Shown here: positions 35,232-43,708 of the stretch, piece by piece | Layout of the letters: the number at the start of each line of letters is the position of its first letter | Position numbering within the stretch: the stretch's first letter is position 1 | DNA from: Sutcliffiella horikoshii | GTDB lineage: Bacteria; Bacillota; Bacilli; Bacillales; Bacillaceae_I | NCBI RefSeq assembly: GCF_020524325.1 | Contig: NZ_JAIVKY010000002.1 | Coordinates: 372,001 to 436,000 of the forward strand | DNA: 64,000 nt | Direction of reading: 5' to 3' | Made by a program: the position numbers and the translations under genes | Notes under the pieces: model-generated | What the model was told of the DNA's origin: nothing | What the model saw: the letters and a program-made list of their open reading frames with translations, nothing else | The model's database searches: none

Positions 35232-36139
35232 AACATTTATTATGCTGGATTATCTATAACGGAAACCTTCCTCAGCAAAAATTTATCGAACTAGCTGAAT
35301 GGTTTGATGTGGAAGCTAAAAGATATAGCGTTTCGACTAAGTTAATAAAAAATAATGAACTGTTCCCAACCGTGACTAACGGGGAAGCAACATTAGAGAT
35401 GCTTCTGCCCAATCAGGAGCTTCCAGATTTCGTTTTTTTCCTGGACAAAGACGTCTTACTTGCCCGTCACCTAGAAAAAATGGGGATTCCGGTCTATAAC
35501 AGTGCTTCCTGCATTGAAATCTGTGATAACAAATCGCTCACCTTTCAAACGCTATCAGGTCACGGAGTACCAATGCCCAAAACACTTTTAACACCAATGG
35601 TCTTCCATGCTCATGAGAATTTAGAACCCTTTTACCATGCGGCAGAAATTCTAGGTTTTCCACTTGTTTTAAAAGAAGCTTACGGTTCATTTGGAATGCA
35701 AGTTTACTTGATACACACAATAGAAGAACTGTTCGTGAAAATCAAGGAACTAGGGAACCGCCCATTCCTGTTGCAAGAATTCATCTCTTCTAGCAAAGGC
35801 AAAGATATCCGCTTAAATGTCGTGGGAGACGAGGTGGTTGCTTCCATGATGCGAATCTCAGAAACTGATTTCCGGGCAAACGTGAGTAATGGCGGGAAAA
35901 TGTTGAAGTATGAACCGACATCTTATGAAAAAGAAGTAGCAATTCGCAGTGCAAAACTTGTTGGGGCAGATTTTGCCGGGGTAGATCTCCTGTTTGCTGA
36001 AGATGGCTCCCCGCTTGTTTGTGAAATCAACTCCAATGCCCATATCAAAAATATCTTTGATTGCACCGGAATTAATGTTGCGACTTATATCGTCCCACAT
36101 ATTTTACAGAAGTGGAAAGAGACCCAACATGAAAACTAA
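35228..36139 (+). CDS. RimK-like ATP-grasp ligase 1
   Basis: The 303-aa protein has an N-terminal pre-ATP-grasp domain (to about residue 100). The ATP-grasp core contains PLVLKEAYGSFGMQVYL, with the phosphate-contacting Lys and glycine-rich loop, FLLQEFI for the adenine edge, DIRLNVVGDEVVASMMR and the Mg site FAGVDLLFAEDGSPLVCEINSNA. This fits the RimK/CofF/MptN group, which joins amino acids (often glutamate) to a carboxylate through an acyl phosphate. The start overlaps the preceding stop (ATGA) and the end overlaps the next gene by 11 bp. Confidence 0.88.
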   Translation: MKHLLCWIIYNGNLPQQKFIELAEWFDVEAKRYSVSTKLIKNNELFPTVTNGEATLEMLLPNQELPDFVFFLDKDVLLARHLEKMGIPVYNSASCIEICDNKSLTFQTLSGHGVPMPKTLLTPMVFHAHENLEPFYHAAEILGFPLVLKEAYGSFGMQVYLIHTIEELFVKIKELGNRPFLLQEFISSSKGKDIRLNVVGDEVVASMMRISETDFRANVSNGGKMLKYEPTSYEKEVAIRSAKLVGADFAGVDLLFAEDGSPLVCEINSNAHIKNIFDCTGINVATYIVPHILQKWKETQHEN

Positions 36140-37007
36140 AGGCTGGCTTATTTACGAAGAAAAACATGCTGAAAAGAATAAAGCTTTTATCGAATGGTTT
36201 TTGGGTGAAGCAAACGAACTGGGAATAAAATTAGATTTCATTTTGCAATCTAGAATCTCTTTTGGAATCCAAAATAATGAATTAGTGATATTACTAGACC
36301 AGGAATCCATTGACTCACCAGACTTTGTCATCATGCGTAACATTGATCCTCTTTTTAATGAGCAGCTAGAACGGATGCGCATCCCTTGCTTCAACTCCCA
36401 TCACGTTTCCCTTATTTGTAACGATAAGGCCAGGACGCATCAATACTTAGCAGGCAAAGGGATATCAATGTTGGAAACATATTTCACCACTGCTGACGAA
36501 CTGCTTACCGGAAACCGCCCTCTCCCATTCCCGTTCGTCATAAAAACGCGGACAGGCAGAGGAGGCGGGGATGTTTATAAAGTGGAGGACTTGCAACAAT
36601 TAGAAGCGGTACATGATCAACTATCCACTCGTTCCATAATCGCTCAACCACTTGCCGGAATACCTGGGAAAGACTTGCGTGTTTATGTATTGGGCCGTGA
36701 AATTGTTGGAGCTGTACTGCGTTCTAATCAAAAAAGCTTCAAAGCAAACTTTACACTTGGTGGACAGGCAGAGGCGTACTCGCTCACTGAAGAGGAATTG
36801 AATGTCGTGAACAAGATTATAGAGCAGTTTGATTTCGGCCTTGTTGGTATTGACTTTTTATTTGATGAGGATGGTAGACTTCTTTTCAATGAAATAGAAG
36901 ATGTTGTCGGCTGCAGGACTTTATGCATAACAAGCAACATCAATATTGTGAAACTGTACTTAGAATTTATTTTACAAAAGCTTTCAACAGGAGAGACATT
37001 TACATGA
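36129..37007 (+). CDS. RimK-like ATP-grasp ligase 2
   Basis: The 292-aa protein is a diverged paralogue of the preceding one. It has FPFVIKTRTGRGGGDVYKV (Lys and glycine-rich loop), IIAQPLAGIPGKDLRVYVLGREIVGAVLR and the Mg motif VGIDFLFDEDGRLLFNEIEDVVGCR. In that motif the final Asn of the usual E-x-N is replaced (EIEDV), which may alter or weaken metal binding. The substrate pocket segments differ from ligase 1, so the two probably act on different steps. The ATG at 36129 lies inside the end of ligase 1, and the stop overlaps the next start (ATGA). Confidence 0.86.
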   Translation: MKTKGWLIYEEKHAEKNKAFIEWFLGEANELGIKLDFILQSRISFGIQNNELVILLDQESIDSPDFVIMRNIDPLFNEQLERMRIPCFNSHHVSLICNDKARTHQYLAGKGISMLETYFTTADELLTGNRPLPFPFVIKTRTGRGGGDVYKVEDLQQLEAVHDQLSTRSIIAQPLAGIPGKDLRVYVLGREIVGAVLRSNQKSFKANFTLGGQAEAYSLTEEELNVVNKIIEQFDFGLVGIDFLFDEDGRLLFNEIEDVVGCRTLCITSNINIVKLYLEFILQKLSTGETFT

Positions 37008-38338
37008 CATTTAAGACCATGAAAGAAGCTGTTCCTTATATTTACACCTCACTGTTGAAAGCAAAGCCTTTTCAAAGCGAGGAAAATGATGCCCTGACAC
37101 GCGCACCCCATTTAACAAAGGAACTATTGAGTTGTCTTGACCTTATCCCTTCCAGTGAAAAAGTCATACTTGTCACCGGAAGCAAGGGTAAAGGCTCAAC
37201 ATCTCGCATGATGGCCGCCATCCTCCGCAAAATGGGATTGAAGGTTGGACTATTTACCTCCCCCCACCTGATTGATTATAACGAGCGAATCCGGGTGAAT
37301 GGGAAAGCAATATCAGATGATGCATTTCTCACCTATTTAAATCAGCATACGCCAACCATTGATAGGATTACAGCTTCCATTGAAAATCTCCAACACTACC
37401 TTGGGCCAACCGGAATCCTGTTGTCTATCGCTCTTGCACACTTTCAATCTGAAGAAACCGATATTAATGTCATTGAAATTGGCCGCGGTGGCACGTATGA
37501 TGACACGAATGTTTTGGAAAATAAATGGGCTGTGGTGTCGAAGGTCATGGAAGAACATCTAGGTTTCCTCGGGCATTCATTGGAGGATATTGTACGACAT
37601 AAAGTAGGGATTGCGAAAGAGTCTACGGAGTATGCCGTGATTGGAAAGCAGTCTGAGGACGCGTTGGTAATGATGGAAGATATGGTTGGGAAGTCAGCGG
37701 TTTTTTATGGTGAGGATTACTCTCCTTCTCTCACCTCGACTAGTTTAAGTGGCAGTACATTTACGTTAAGGACTATGTTCGCAAGATACGATGATCTTTT
37801 ACTACCCTTATTGGGATCCTTTCAAGTGGAAAATGCAGCACTTGCGATACAAGCTTGTGAAACTGTGATGGGAAGAGGTTTGCCTGGTGACTTGCTGAAA
37901 GAGGCATTACGGGAATTAAAATGGCCAGGCAGATTAGAGGTGGTTGCTGAGAACCCGACCGTTGTGCTGGACGGTTCTATTAATCGTGTCTCCGCAGCAT
38001 ACTTAAAAGAGATTTTGCCACTCGTAGATTCAAAGAAGGTTGCTACCATCATTGCTGTTCCTTCGAATAAAGATTATGAAGGGGTAATAAAGGTGTGCAG
38101 TGAGTTTTCGGATGTGTTGGTTGTGACAAAGCCAGATAACTCGCATAAGATGTTTCCGGATGATGCACTTGCTGTTGCTAAGAAATACCACTCAGGAGCT
38201 GTGGAAGTCGGTTTGCTGTCAGAGGCTGTTGAACAGGTTCGGACTTTGGAGCCTACTCTCATCTTCATTGTAGGAACACAATCGATGATCGGCAGTGCCA
38301 AGGAGATTTGGAAAGATTCATTGATGGATATTGGATAA
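37004..38338 (+). CDS. Divergent FolC/Mur-ligase family amide ligase
   Basis: The 444-aa protein has the FolC fold: P-loop LVTGSKGKGSTSRMMAAIL (residues 57-75), SPHLIDYNERIRVNG, IEIGRGGTYDDTNV, LGFLGHSLEDIVRHKVGIAK and WPGRLEVVAENPTVVLDGSINRVSA. It departs from true FolC at GTNGKGS (here GSKGKGS), GLGGR (here GRGGT) and DGAHN (here DGSIN, near residue 323). The genome already has a canonical folC at 31380, so this copy probably ligates a different acceptor. AGGAGAG lies eight bases before the ATG at 37004. It is the last gene of the operon. Confidence 0.85.
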   Translation: MTFKTMKEAVPYIYTSLLKAKPFQSEENDALTRAPHLTKELLSCLDLIPSSEKVILVTGSKGKGSTSRMMAAILRKMGLKVGLFTSPHLIDYNERIRVNGKAISDDAFLTYLNQHTPTIDRITASIENLQHYLGPTGILLSIALAHFQSEETDINVIEIGRGGTYDDTNVLENKWAVVSKVMEEHLGFLGHSLEDIVRHKVGIAKESTEYAVIGKQSEDALVMMEDMVGKSAVFYGEDYSPSLTSTSLSGSTFTLRTMFARYDDLLLPLLGSFQVENAALAIQACETVMGRGLPGDLLKEALRELKWPGRLEVVAENPTVVLDGSINRVSAAYLKEILPLVDSKKVATIIAVPSNKDYEGVIKVCSEFSDVLVVTKPDNSHKMFPDDALAVAKKYHSGAVEVGLLSEAVEQVRTLEPTLIFIVGTQSMIGSAKEIWKDSLMDIG

Positions 38339-38343
38339 AATGA

Positions 38344-38385
38344 TGCTTCGGCCACCTATTTGTGATGGAGGCCGGGGCTATTTTT
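38344..38385 (+). terminator. Probable terminator of the ligase operon
   Basis: After the last stop, CTTCGGCCACC and GGAGGCCGGGG form a stem with a loop of about 10 nt, followed by CTATTTTTAATTT on the plus strand. Confidence 0.65.
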
Positions 38386-38458
38386 AATTTCTGAAGAGTT
38401 ATTGGGTTTGGTTTTTCTGAAATTCTTTTAGGAAATTGGTTTTGGAAATCAGTTTTGG

Positions 38459-38590
38459 CGGAGGTTCTACATTTCCCAGATGACCTTCTACATTTCCCAA
38501 AGGAGGTTCTACACTTTTGACGAAACCTTCTACCACAAACAGGCGAGGTTCTACCCTTTACATGCCACCTTCAACCATTCAACATTTTTC
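38459..38590. repeat. 21-bp-period TTCTAC array, copy 1
   Basis: TTCTAC occurs at 38465, 38486, 38507, 38528 and 38549, with TTCAAC at 38570: a strict 21-bp step. The two bases before each hexamer alternate GG, CC, GG, CC, GG, CC, giving a 42-bp higher-order unit. It lies between two terminators in the folC2-valS gap (38339-38726); the rest of that gap has no gene. Confidence 0.8.
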
Positions 38591-38659
38591 GACACACCTA
38601 CTCCGCCACCCCTCCCCCCTCACAAAATCAGCGACATCTCCCCCATCCTCCCCAAAACA

Positions 38660-38707
38660 AAAAAATCCCAAGCAGACACCCCCTATAAAAAGGACATCCA
38701 CCCAGGA
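38660..38707 (-). terminator. Terminator of valS
   Basis: On the minus strand CCTGGGTGGATGTCC and GGGTGTCTGCTTGGG can pair over 15 positions with several G-U pairs, followed by ATTTTTTTG. Confidence 0.65.
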
Positions 38708-38726
38708 CCTAACTCACAAAAAGCTC

Positions 38727-41375
38727 TTAACCTTTCAACTCATCAATGCGAGCTTGAACAGCATCACGCTTTTCTACATAATCTTTTTCTTTTGCTTTCT
38801 CTTCTTCTATAACATTTGCAGGTGCCTTAGCAATAAAGCCTTGGTTGGAAAGCTTCTTTTGCACGCGCTCTACTTCTTTATCAAGCTTCGCAAGCTCCTT
38901 GTTCAGACGGGCAATCTCTTCGTCAATGTTAATTAACCCAAGCAACGGAAGAATCAATTCCGCACCAGTTACTACTGCTGTCATCGCCTTCTCGCCACCA
39001 TCTAATGCAACATCTGTTCCAATTAATAGTTCGCTTGGGTTACAGAAGCGCTCTAGGTAAGAACGGTTGCTTTCAAGCTTACCGGAAATCTCAGAAGTTT
39101 TCGCTTTAACAAGCAATTTAACTTGCTTGCTCATTGGCGTGTTCACTTCTGCACGAACGTTACGTACACTGCGGATGATGTCCACTAGTAAACGCATATC
39201 TGCTGCCGCTTCTTTATCTGTCAACTCATCGCGAACTTCCGGCCATTTTGCAGTCGTGATGGACTCGCCTTCGTGAGGAAGCTGCTGCCAGATCTCTTCT
39301 GTGATGAATGGCATGAACGGATGCAACAGGCGCATGGTGTTATCCAGCACGTAAGCTAAAATAGAGCGAGTCGTCTTTTTCGCCGCTTCATCTTCACTGT
39401 ACAATGGAATTTTCGCCATTTCAATATACCAGTCACAGAAGTCATCCCAGATGAAGTTGTAAAGGGCACGGCCCACTTCACCGAACTCATATTTTTCAGC
39501 AAGCTTGGTTACGGTCTCGATTGTTTCGTTCAAACGAGTCAAAATCCACTTGTCTGCAACGGACTTCTCGCCGCTCAAATCGATATCCTCAAACTTCATA
39601 TCTCCCATATTCATCAATGCAAAACGGGATGCGTTCCAAATCTTATTAGCAAAGTTCCAAGTAGACTCCACTTTTTCATAGCTGAAGCGTAGGTCCTGAC
39701 CTGGTGAGCTTCCTGTTGATAGGAAGTAACGCAGGGAATCTGCGCCATACTTTTCGATAACATCCATTGGATCCACACCGTTACCAAGGGATTTACTCAT
39801 CTTACGGCCTTCTTCGTCACGAACAAGTCCGTGAATCAGAACATCTTTAAATGGACGCTCGCCAGTGAATTCAAGTCCTTGGAAAATCATACGGGATACC
39901 CAGAAGAAAATGATATCATACCCAGTTACTAGGGTACTTGTTGGGTAGAAACGTTGATAGTCCAATGATTCTGTTTCCGGCCAGCCCATTGTGGAGAAAG
40001 GCCATAACGCAGAACTGAACCATGTATCAAGTACGTCTGTATCTTGCTCCCAATTTTCGATATCTTCCGGTGGGTTATGGTCAACATGGATTTCTCCTGT
40101 TTCTTTGTTATACCAAGCCGGAATTCGGTGGCCCCACCATAGTTGACGGGAGATACACCAGTCGCGGATATTTTCCATCCAACGCATGTATGTGTTCTCA
40201 AAGCGGTTTGGTACGAAATTAACCTTGTCTTCTTGGGATTGAAGATCCATCGCCTTATCCGCAAGTGGCTGCATTTTAACGAACCATTGTGTGGAAAGAT
40301 ACGGCTCAACAACCGCTCCGCTTCGCTCACTGTGACCTACGGAATGCAAGTGCTCTTCAATTTTGAAAAGAACGCCACTTTCTTGCAAGTCTTTTACTAG
40401 CTGCTTACGGCATTCGAAGCGGTCCATTCCGTTGTACTTGCCGGCTTTTTCGTTCATGCTTCCGTCTTCGTGCATAACAAGGATACGCTCCAGGTTATGA
40501 CGGTTACCGATTTCAAAATCGTTCGGGTCGTGTGCTGGAGTGATTTTTACTGCACCAGAACCGAATTCCATGTCTACATAATCATCAGCAACGATCGGAA
40601 TCTCACGTCCTGTGATTGGAAGTGTCACCATTTTTCCAATTAGGTGCTTGTAGCGCTCGTCTTCTGGATGAACCGCTACCGCAGTATCTCCAAGCATTGT
40701 TTCAGGTCGCGTTGTTGCGATTTCAATGTGGCCGGAACCATCAGACAGTGGGTATCTCATGTGGTAGAATGCACCTTGAACATCTTGGTGAATTACCTCG
40801 ATATCAGAAAGAGCCGTTTTCGTTGCAGGATCCCAGTTGATGATGTATTCCCCTCGGTAGATAAGGCCTTTTTTATAAAGCGATACGAACACTTCGTTAA
40901 CTGCTTTGGAAAGCCCTTCGTCCAATGTAAAACGCTCGCGGCTGTAATCAAGGCCAAGTCCTAGCTTGGACCATTGCTGGCGGATATGTTGCGCGTATTC
41001 ATCTTTCCATTTCCACGCTTCTTCCATGAATTTTTCACGGCCAAGTTCATAACGGTTGATCCCTTGGTTACGAAGCTTTTCGTCTACTTTTGCTTGTGTC
41101 GCGATACCAGCATGGTCCATTCCAGGCAACCATAGAACATCGAAACCTTGCATACGCTTCATGCGCGTGATGATATCTTGCAGGGTAGTGTCCCATGCGT
41201 GGCCTAGGTGAAGGCGGCCTGTTACGTTTGGTGGCGGGATAACGATGGTGTATGGTGTTTTGTCCTGGTCGTTTGTCGCTTCGAAAAAGCGGCCGTCCAG
41301 CCAGTATTGATAACGGTTTTTTTCGATTGTTTGTGGATTGTATTTTGTCGGAAGGTTTACTTCATTCATTTCCAT
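38727..41375 (-). CDS. valS: Valyl-tRNA synthetase
   Basis: The 882-aa class I synthetase has the HIGH region [15 protein letters not shown] (about residues 47-61), KMSKS in [17 protein letters not shown], the CP1 editing domain including [19 protein letters not shown], and the C-terminal coiled coil ([26 protein letters not shown]). Length matches bacterial ValRS. AGGAGG is 8-9 bases before the ATG at 41375. Expression is controlled by the T-box upstream; a MITE-like element lies between that leader and the ribosome-binding site. Confidence 0.98.
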   Translation of the reverse strand: MEMNEVNLPTKYNPQTIEKNRYQYWLDGRFFEATNDQDKTPYTIVIPPPNVTGRLHLGHAWDTTLQDIITRMKRMQGFDVLWLPGMDHAGIATQAKVDEKLRNQGINRYELGREKFMEEAWKWKDEYAQHIRQQWSKLGLGLDYSRERFTLDEGLSKAVNEVFVSLYKKGLIYRGEYIINWDPATKTALSDIEVIHQDVQGAFYHMRYPLSDGSGHIEIATTRPETMLGDTAVAVHPEDERYKHLIGKMVTLPITGREIPIVADDYVDMEFGSGAVKITPAHDPNDFEIGNRHNLERILVMHEDGSMNEKAGKYNGMDRFECRKQLVKDLQESGVLFKIEEHLHSVGHSERSGAVVEPYLSTQWFVKMQPLADKAMDLQSQEDKVNFVPNRFENTYMRWMENIRDWCISRQLWWGHRIPAWYNKETGEIHVDHNPPEDIENWEQDTDVLDTWFSSALWPFSTMGWPETESLDYQRFYPTSTLVTGYDIIFFWVSRMIFQGLEFTGERPFKDVLIHGLVRDEEGRKMSKSLGNGVDPMDVIEKYGADSLRYFLSTGSSPGQDLRFSYEKVESTWNFANKIWNASRFALMNMGDMKFEDIDLSGEKSVADKWILTRLNETIETVTKLAEKYEFGEVGRALYNFIWDDFCDWYIEMAKIPLYSEDEAAKKTTRSILAYVLDNTMRLLHPFMPFITEEIWQQLPHEGESITTAKWPEVRDELTDKEAAADMRLLVDIIRSVRNVRAEVNTPMSKQVKLLVKAKTSEISGKLESNRSYLERFCNPSELLIGTDVALDGGEKAMTAVVTGAELILPLLGLINIDEEIARLNKELAKLDKEVERVQKKLSNQGFIAKAPANVIEEEKAKEKDYVEKRDAVQARIDELKG

Positions 41376-41418
41376 CCTTTTTCTCCTCCTATTCTCATAT
41401 GTGGTTCTGTTGGACTCT

Positions 41419-41546
41419 GCTGTTGATTTTCGCGCCAGGCTTCGCTTTCCGCGGGGCGATGCTTGAGCCTCCTCGGCTCCGCCTGTGCGGTCTCAAGCTA
41501 CCGCTACCTCCCGCCGGAGTCTGCGCCTTTCGCTCCAATCACCAGC
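41419..41546. repeat. MITE-like dispersed element, copy B (inside valS leader)
   Basis: Begins GCTGTTGATT and carries the family core CTTCGCTTTCCGCGGGGCG, TTGAGCCTCCTCG, GGTCTCAAG and GGAGTCTGCGCCTTTCGCTCC, ending near CCAGC. It lies between the T-box terminator (ends near 41569) and the valS start (41375), so it is transcribed in the valS 5' UTR. Confidence 0.85.
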
Positions 41547-41565
41547 TGTGAATCTCCAGAACCAA

Positions 41566-41848
41566 ATAAAAAACTCCCTTCATCCAAATAAAAGGACGAA
41601 AGGAGTTAAGTTTCGCGGTACCACCTTTTTTTACAGGGTGAAAAAAATAGACTTTCCCCTGTACACTCAAATCTGTTAACGGCTCTCCACCGGTTTCAAC
41701 TACTAGACGCGATGCGTTCACTGAAACTACTCGAGGGCGACCTTCCAATCCGACTTTCCTGAGAAACCTTTCAGCTAGTGGTTTCCCTCTCTAAAGGGGT
41801 CTGCAATTGTACTCTTCCCTGTCACTGTATTTAATCTTTATCTTATTA
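41566..41848 (-). promoter_or_regulatory. T-box riboswitch controlling valS
   Basis: The minus strand carries the T-box core AAGGTGGTACCGCG (41612-41625), an upstream stem I region with GAGAGGGAAACC and GTGAACGC, and a terminator AACTCC...GGGAGTTTTTT near 41569-41609. Uncharged tRNA-Val should pair with the T-box sequence and allow read-through. I could not assign the specifier codon with certainty by eye. Confidence 0.92.
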
Positions 41849-41855
41849 CCTTACT

Positions 41856-41885
41856 ATGTTACATAAAGGATATGCTAATAGTCAA
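41856..41885 (-). promoter_or_regulatory. Candidate promoter of the valS leader
   Basis: On the minus strand TTGACT (41885-41880) and TAACAT (41861-41856) are 18 bp apart, just upstream of the T-box region. Confidence 0.45.
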
Positions 41886-42015
41886 TAAGCTTCTCCAATT
41901 TTTTATTAAGTTATGCACAAAATCAAATATTTGTTCCAAATTGGGCACTATCTTATGCACACAATCATATCTTAGGTATATATACATCGAGAAAAGTGTC
42001 TTTAGGAGGTACCTT

Positions 42016-42204
42016 ATGCGAAAATACAACCCTTATTCCTTGCCGCCATGGTTGAGACAGGTTCGAAGTGTATGCGCGCAATTTATTATTCCTATTTGTG
42101 TGTTTCAAGGAATACGTACCATCTTTCTTCCCACAACCTTTGACGTTCTCATTCTTGCCATTTGCATTGTGGTTGCCATTTGTTTTCATTTGGAATGGAT
42201 CTAG
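42016..42204 (+). CDS. Small conserved-looking membrane protein (62 aa)
   Basis: The ATG at 42016 has AGGAGGT five bases upstream. The product starts MRKYNPYSLPPWLRQVRSVC and contains two hydrophobic segments (FIIPICVFQGIRTIF, VLILAICIVVAICFHLEWI). A strong hairpin terminator follows directly, so it is a discrete gene. It may be the counterpart of a small Bacillus protein encoded near valS (possibly yszA), but I am not certain. Function unknown. Confidence 0.75.
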   Translation: MRKYNPYSLPPWLRQVRSVCAQFIIPICVFQGIRTIFLPTTFDVLILAICIVVAICFHLEWI

Positions 42205-42212
42205 GCGACCTG

Positions 42213-42247
42213 AAAAACTGCCTCGGATTTTTTGTGAGGCAGTTTTT
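42213..42247 (+). terminator. Terminator of the 62-aa membrane protein gene
   Basis: AAAACTGCCTC and GAGGCAGTTTTT form an 11-bp stem followed by T-rich sequence. Confidence 0.88.
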
Positions 42248-42353
42248 ATTTCGTCTTTCGACACATTACCTATAGCATATTTCCTAAAAATCATCCATAA
42301 TACTACATAAAGATATGAATTTTCTACCAATTTCGACTTTAAAGGAGACGTAC

Positions 42354-43661
42354 ATGATTTCATTTATGCAAAAACCTAAAAAGGTTCCTTACACTGCTGA
42401 GATGCAGTTTCCAGAAAGACAAGCTGTTGTAAGTCATTTAAAAGATGCCGACCTGGCAAGCCGCCTTTACTATATGGGCTTCACAAAGGAACATCTGCAA
42501 GCTTTACAAAATGCAAAACCTGTCATATTTGAAATACTAGATGAAGTACTTGAAAAAGTGCTCGAACATTTATATAAACAACCACCGATGAAACGGGTTG
42601 CCACAAGTAATTCCAGTAAGGAAAGACTCAAGGCAGTATTTGTTCGCTATTTTCAAAGTTTGTTGAGCGGAACGCTTGATGACGATTTTTATAAAATGCG
42701 AAAAAGTATCGGACAAACTCATAATGGGGTTCATCTGCCCGTTACTTGGTTTTTGGCGACCTATTCCGCCATGCAGACCCTTCTGCTTCCAAAGGTAGTG
42801 GAGTTGCTTCAGGACAGCCCAAAAGACCTAGTCACCACGTTAACCGCATTGACACATATTATTAACCTTGACTCTCAACTGGTTGTTGAAGAGTACATCC
42901 ATGTACGTATTGAATTGCTTGAACAGGCAAATGAAGCAAACCGTTCGTTGCAGGCTGAACTTACTAAGATTAGTGAAGAAGTTGCCGGCACTGTGACAGA
43001 GACGGAAGAGACTATCCAGACCGTCACACTAAAAGCGGAAGAAGTGTTGAAGGATACCAATCTCACACAAAAAAGCAGCCAAAACTTGTTGCATTTAACC
43101 AATGACAATGAGATGCAGATGGAGAAGATGGTAGGGAATTTTGAGGAAGTCATGAAGGAAGTCAGTCAATCATTAGAGGAAATGCATACATTGAAATCTG
43201 TCTCCGAAGAAATCATCACGATGACTCAAGGAATTGATAACATCGCCGATCAAACGAATCTATTGGCCCTTAATGCATCCATTGAAGCAGCGCGTGCCGG
43301 TGATGAAGGTCGTGGTTTCGCCGTAGTTGCGAGTGAAGTCCGTAAACTTGCCGAAAGCTCAAAGGAACTAAGCAGCAAGATTAAAGTACTTATCGACAAG
43401 AGTGATCAGCAAATCACCAATGTGACAAGCATGATGTCTTCCATGCATAAAGTAACCGAGCAATCTCAACAGAATATCGTCCAAGTAAAGGGCGGCATTG
43501 TCACTGTAAAAATGGAGATGGATAACTATCTCGATCGTTTCAACAAAAATAAAGCAGACCTGGATATCATCGTTAATTCTTTTAAAGAAATCAATCAATC
43601 GGCTGTCAGTTTGTCGTTGTTGACTGATACGTTGTTAGCAAAAGCAGTTCACAAAGCATAA
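42354..43661 (+). CDS. hemAT: Heme-based aerotaxis transducer HemAT
   Basis: The 435-aa soluble chemoreceptor has an N-terminal globin domain (residues 1-175). The proximal heme ligand is H123 in [17 protein letters not shown], the same number as in B. subtilis HemAT. The methyl-accepting signalling domain follows, with the hairpin tip [41 protein letters not shown]. It senses oxygen and signals to CheA. No membrane helix is present, as expected. AAAGGAG lies six bases before the ATG at 42354. In B. subtilis hemAT is elsewhere, so it has moved or been inserted here. Confidence 0.95.
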   Translation: MISFMQKPKKVPYTAEMQFPERQAVVSHLKDADLASRLYYMGFTKEHLQALQNAKPVIFEILDEVLEKVLEHLYKQPPMKRVATSNSSKERLKAVFVRYFQSLLSGTLDDDFYKMRKSIGQTHNGVHLPVTWFLATYSAMQTLLLPKVVELLQDSPKDLVTTLTALTHIINLDSQLVVEEYIHVRIELLEQANEANRSLQAELTKISEEVAGTVTETEETIQTVTLKAEEVLKDTNLTQKSSQNLLHLTNDNEMQMEKMVGNFEEVMKEVSQSLEEMHTLKSVSEEIITMTQGIDNIADQTNLLALNASIEAARAGDEGRGFAVVASEVRKLAESSKELSSKIKVLIDKSDQQITNVTSMMSSMHKVTEQSQQNIVQVKGGIVTVKMEMDNYLDRFNKNKADLDIIVNSFKEINQSAVSLSLLTDTLLAKAVHKA

Positions 43662-43665
43662 AAAA

Positions 43666-43708
43666 GCAGGCCCATCCCAGCTTAACTGGTTTGGGCCTCT
43701 TTGTTTTT
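43666..43708. terminator. Bidirectional terminator between hemAT and ysxE
   Basis: AGGCCCATCCCAG pairs with CTGGTTTGGGCCT (two mismatches); T-runs follow on both strands. It overlaps the last codons of ysxE. Confidence 0.85.

Noticed and set aside
38459-38590. Short CRISPR or coding repeat at the 21-bp array
   Set aside because: A 21-bp step is too short for repeat plus spacer, and no long frame with start and ribosome-binding site crosses it.
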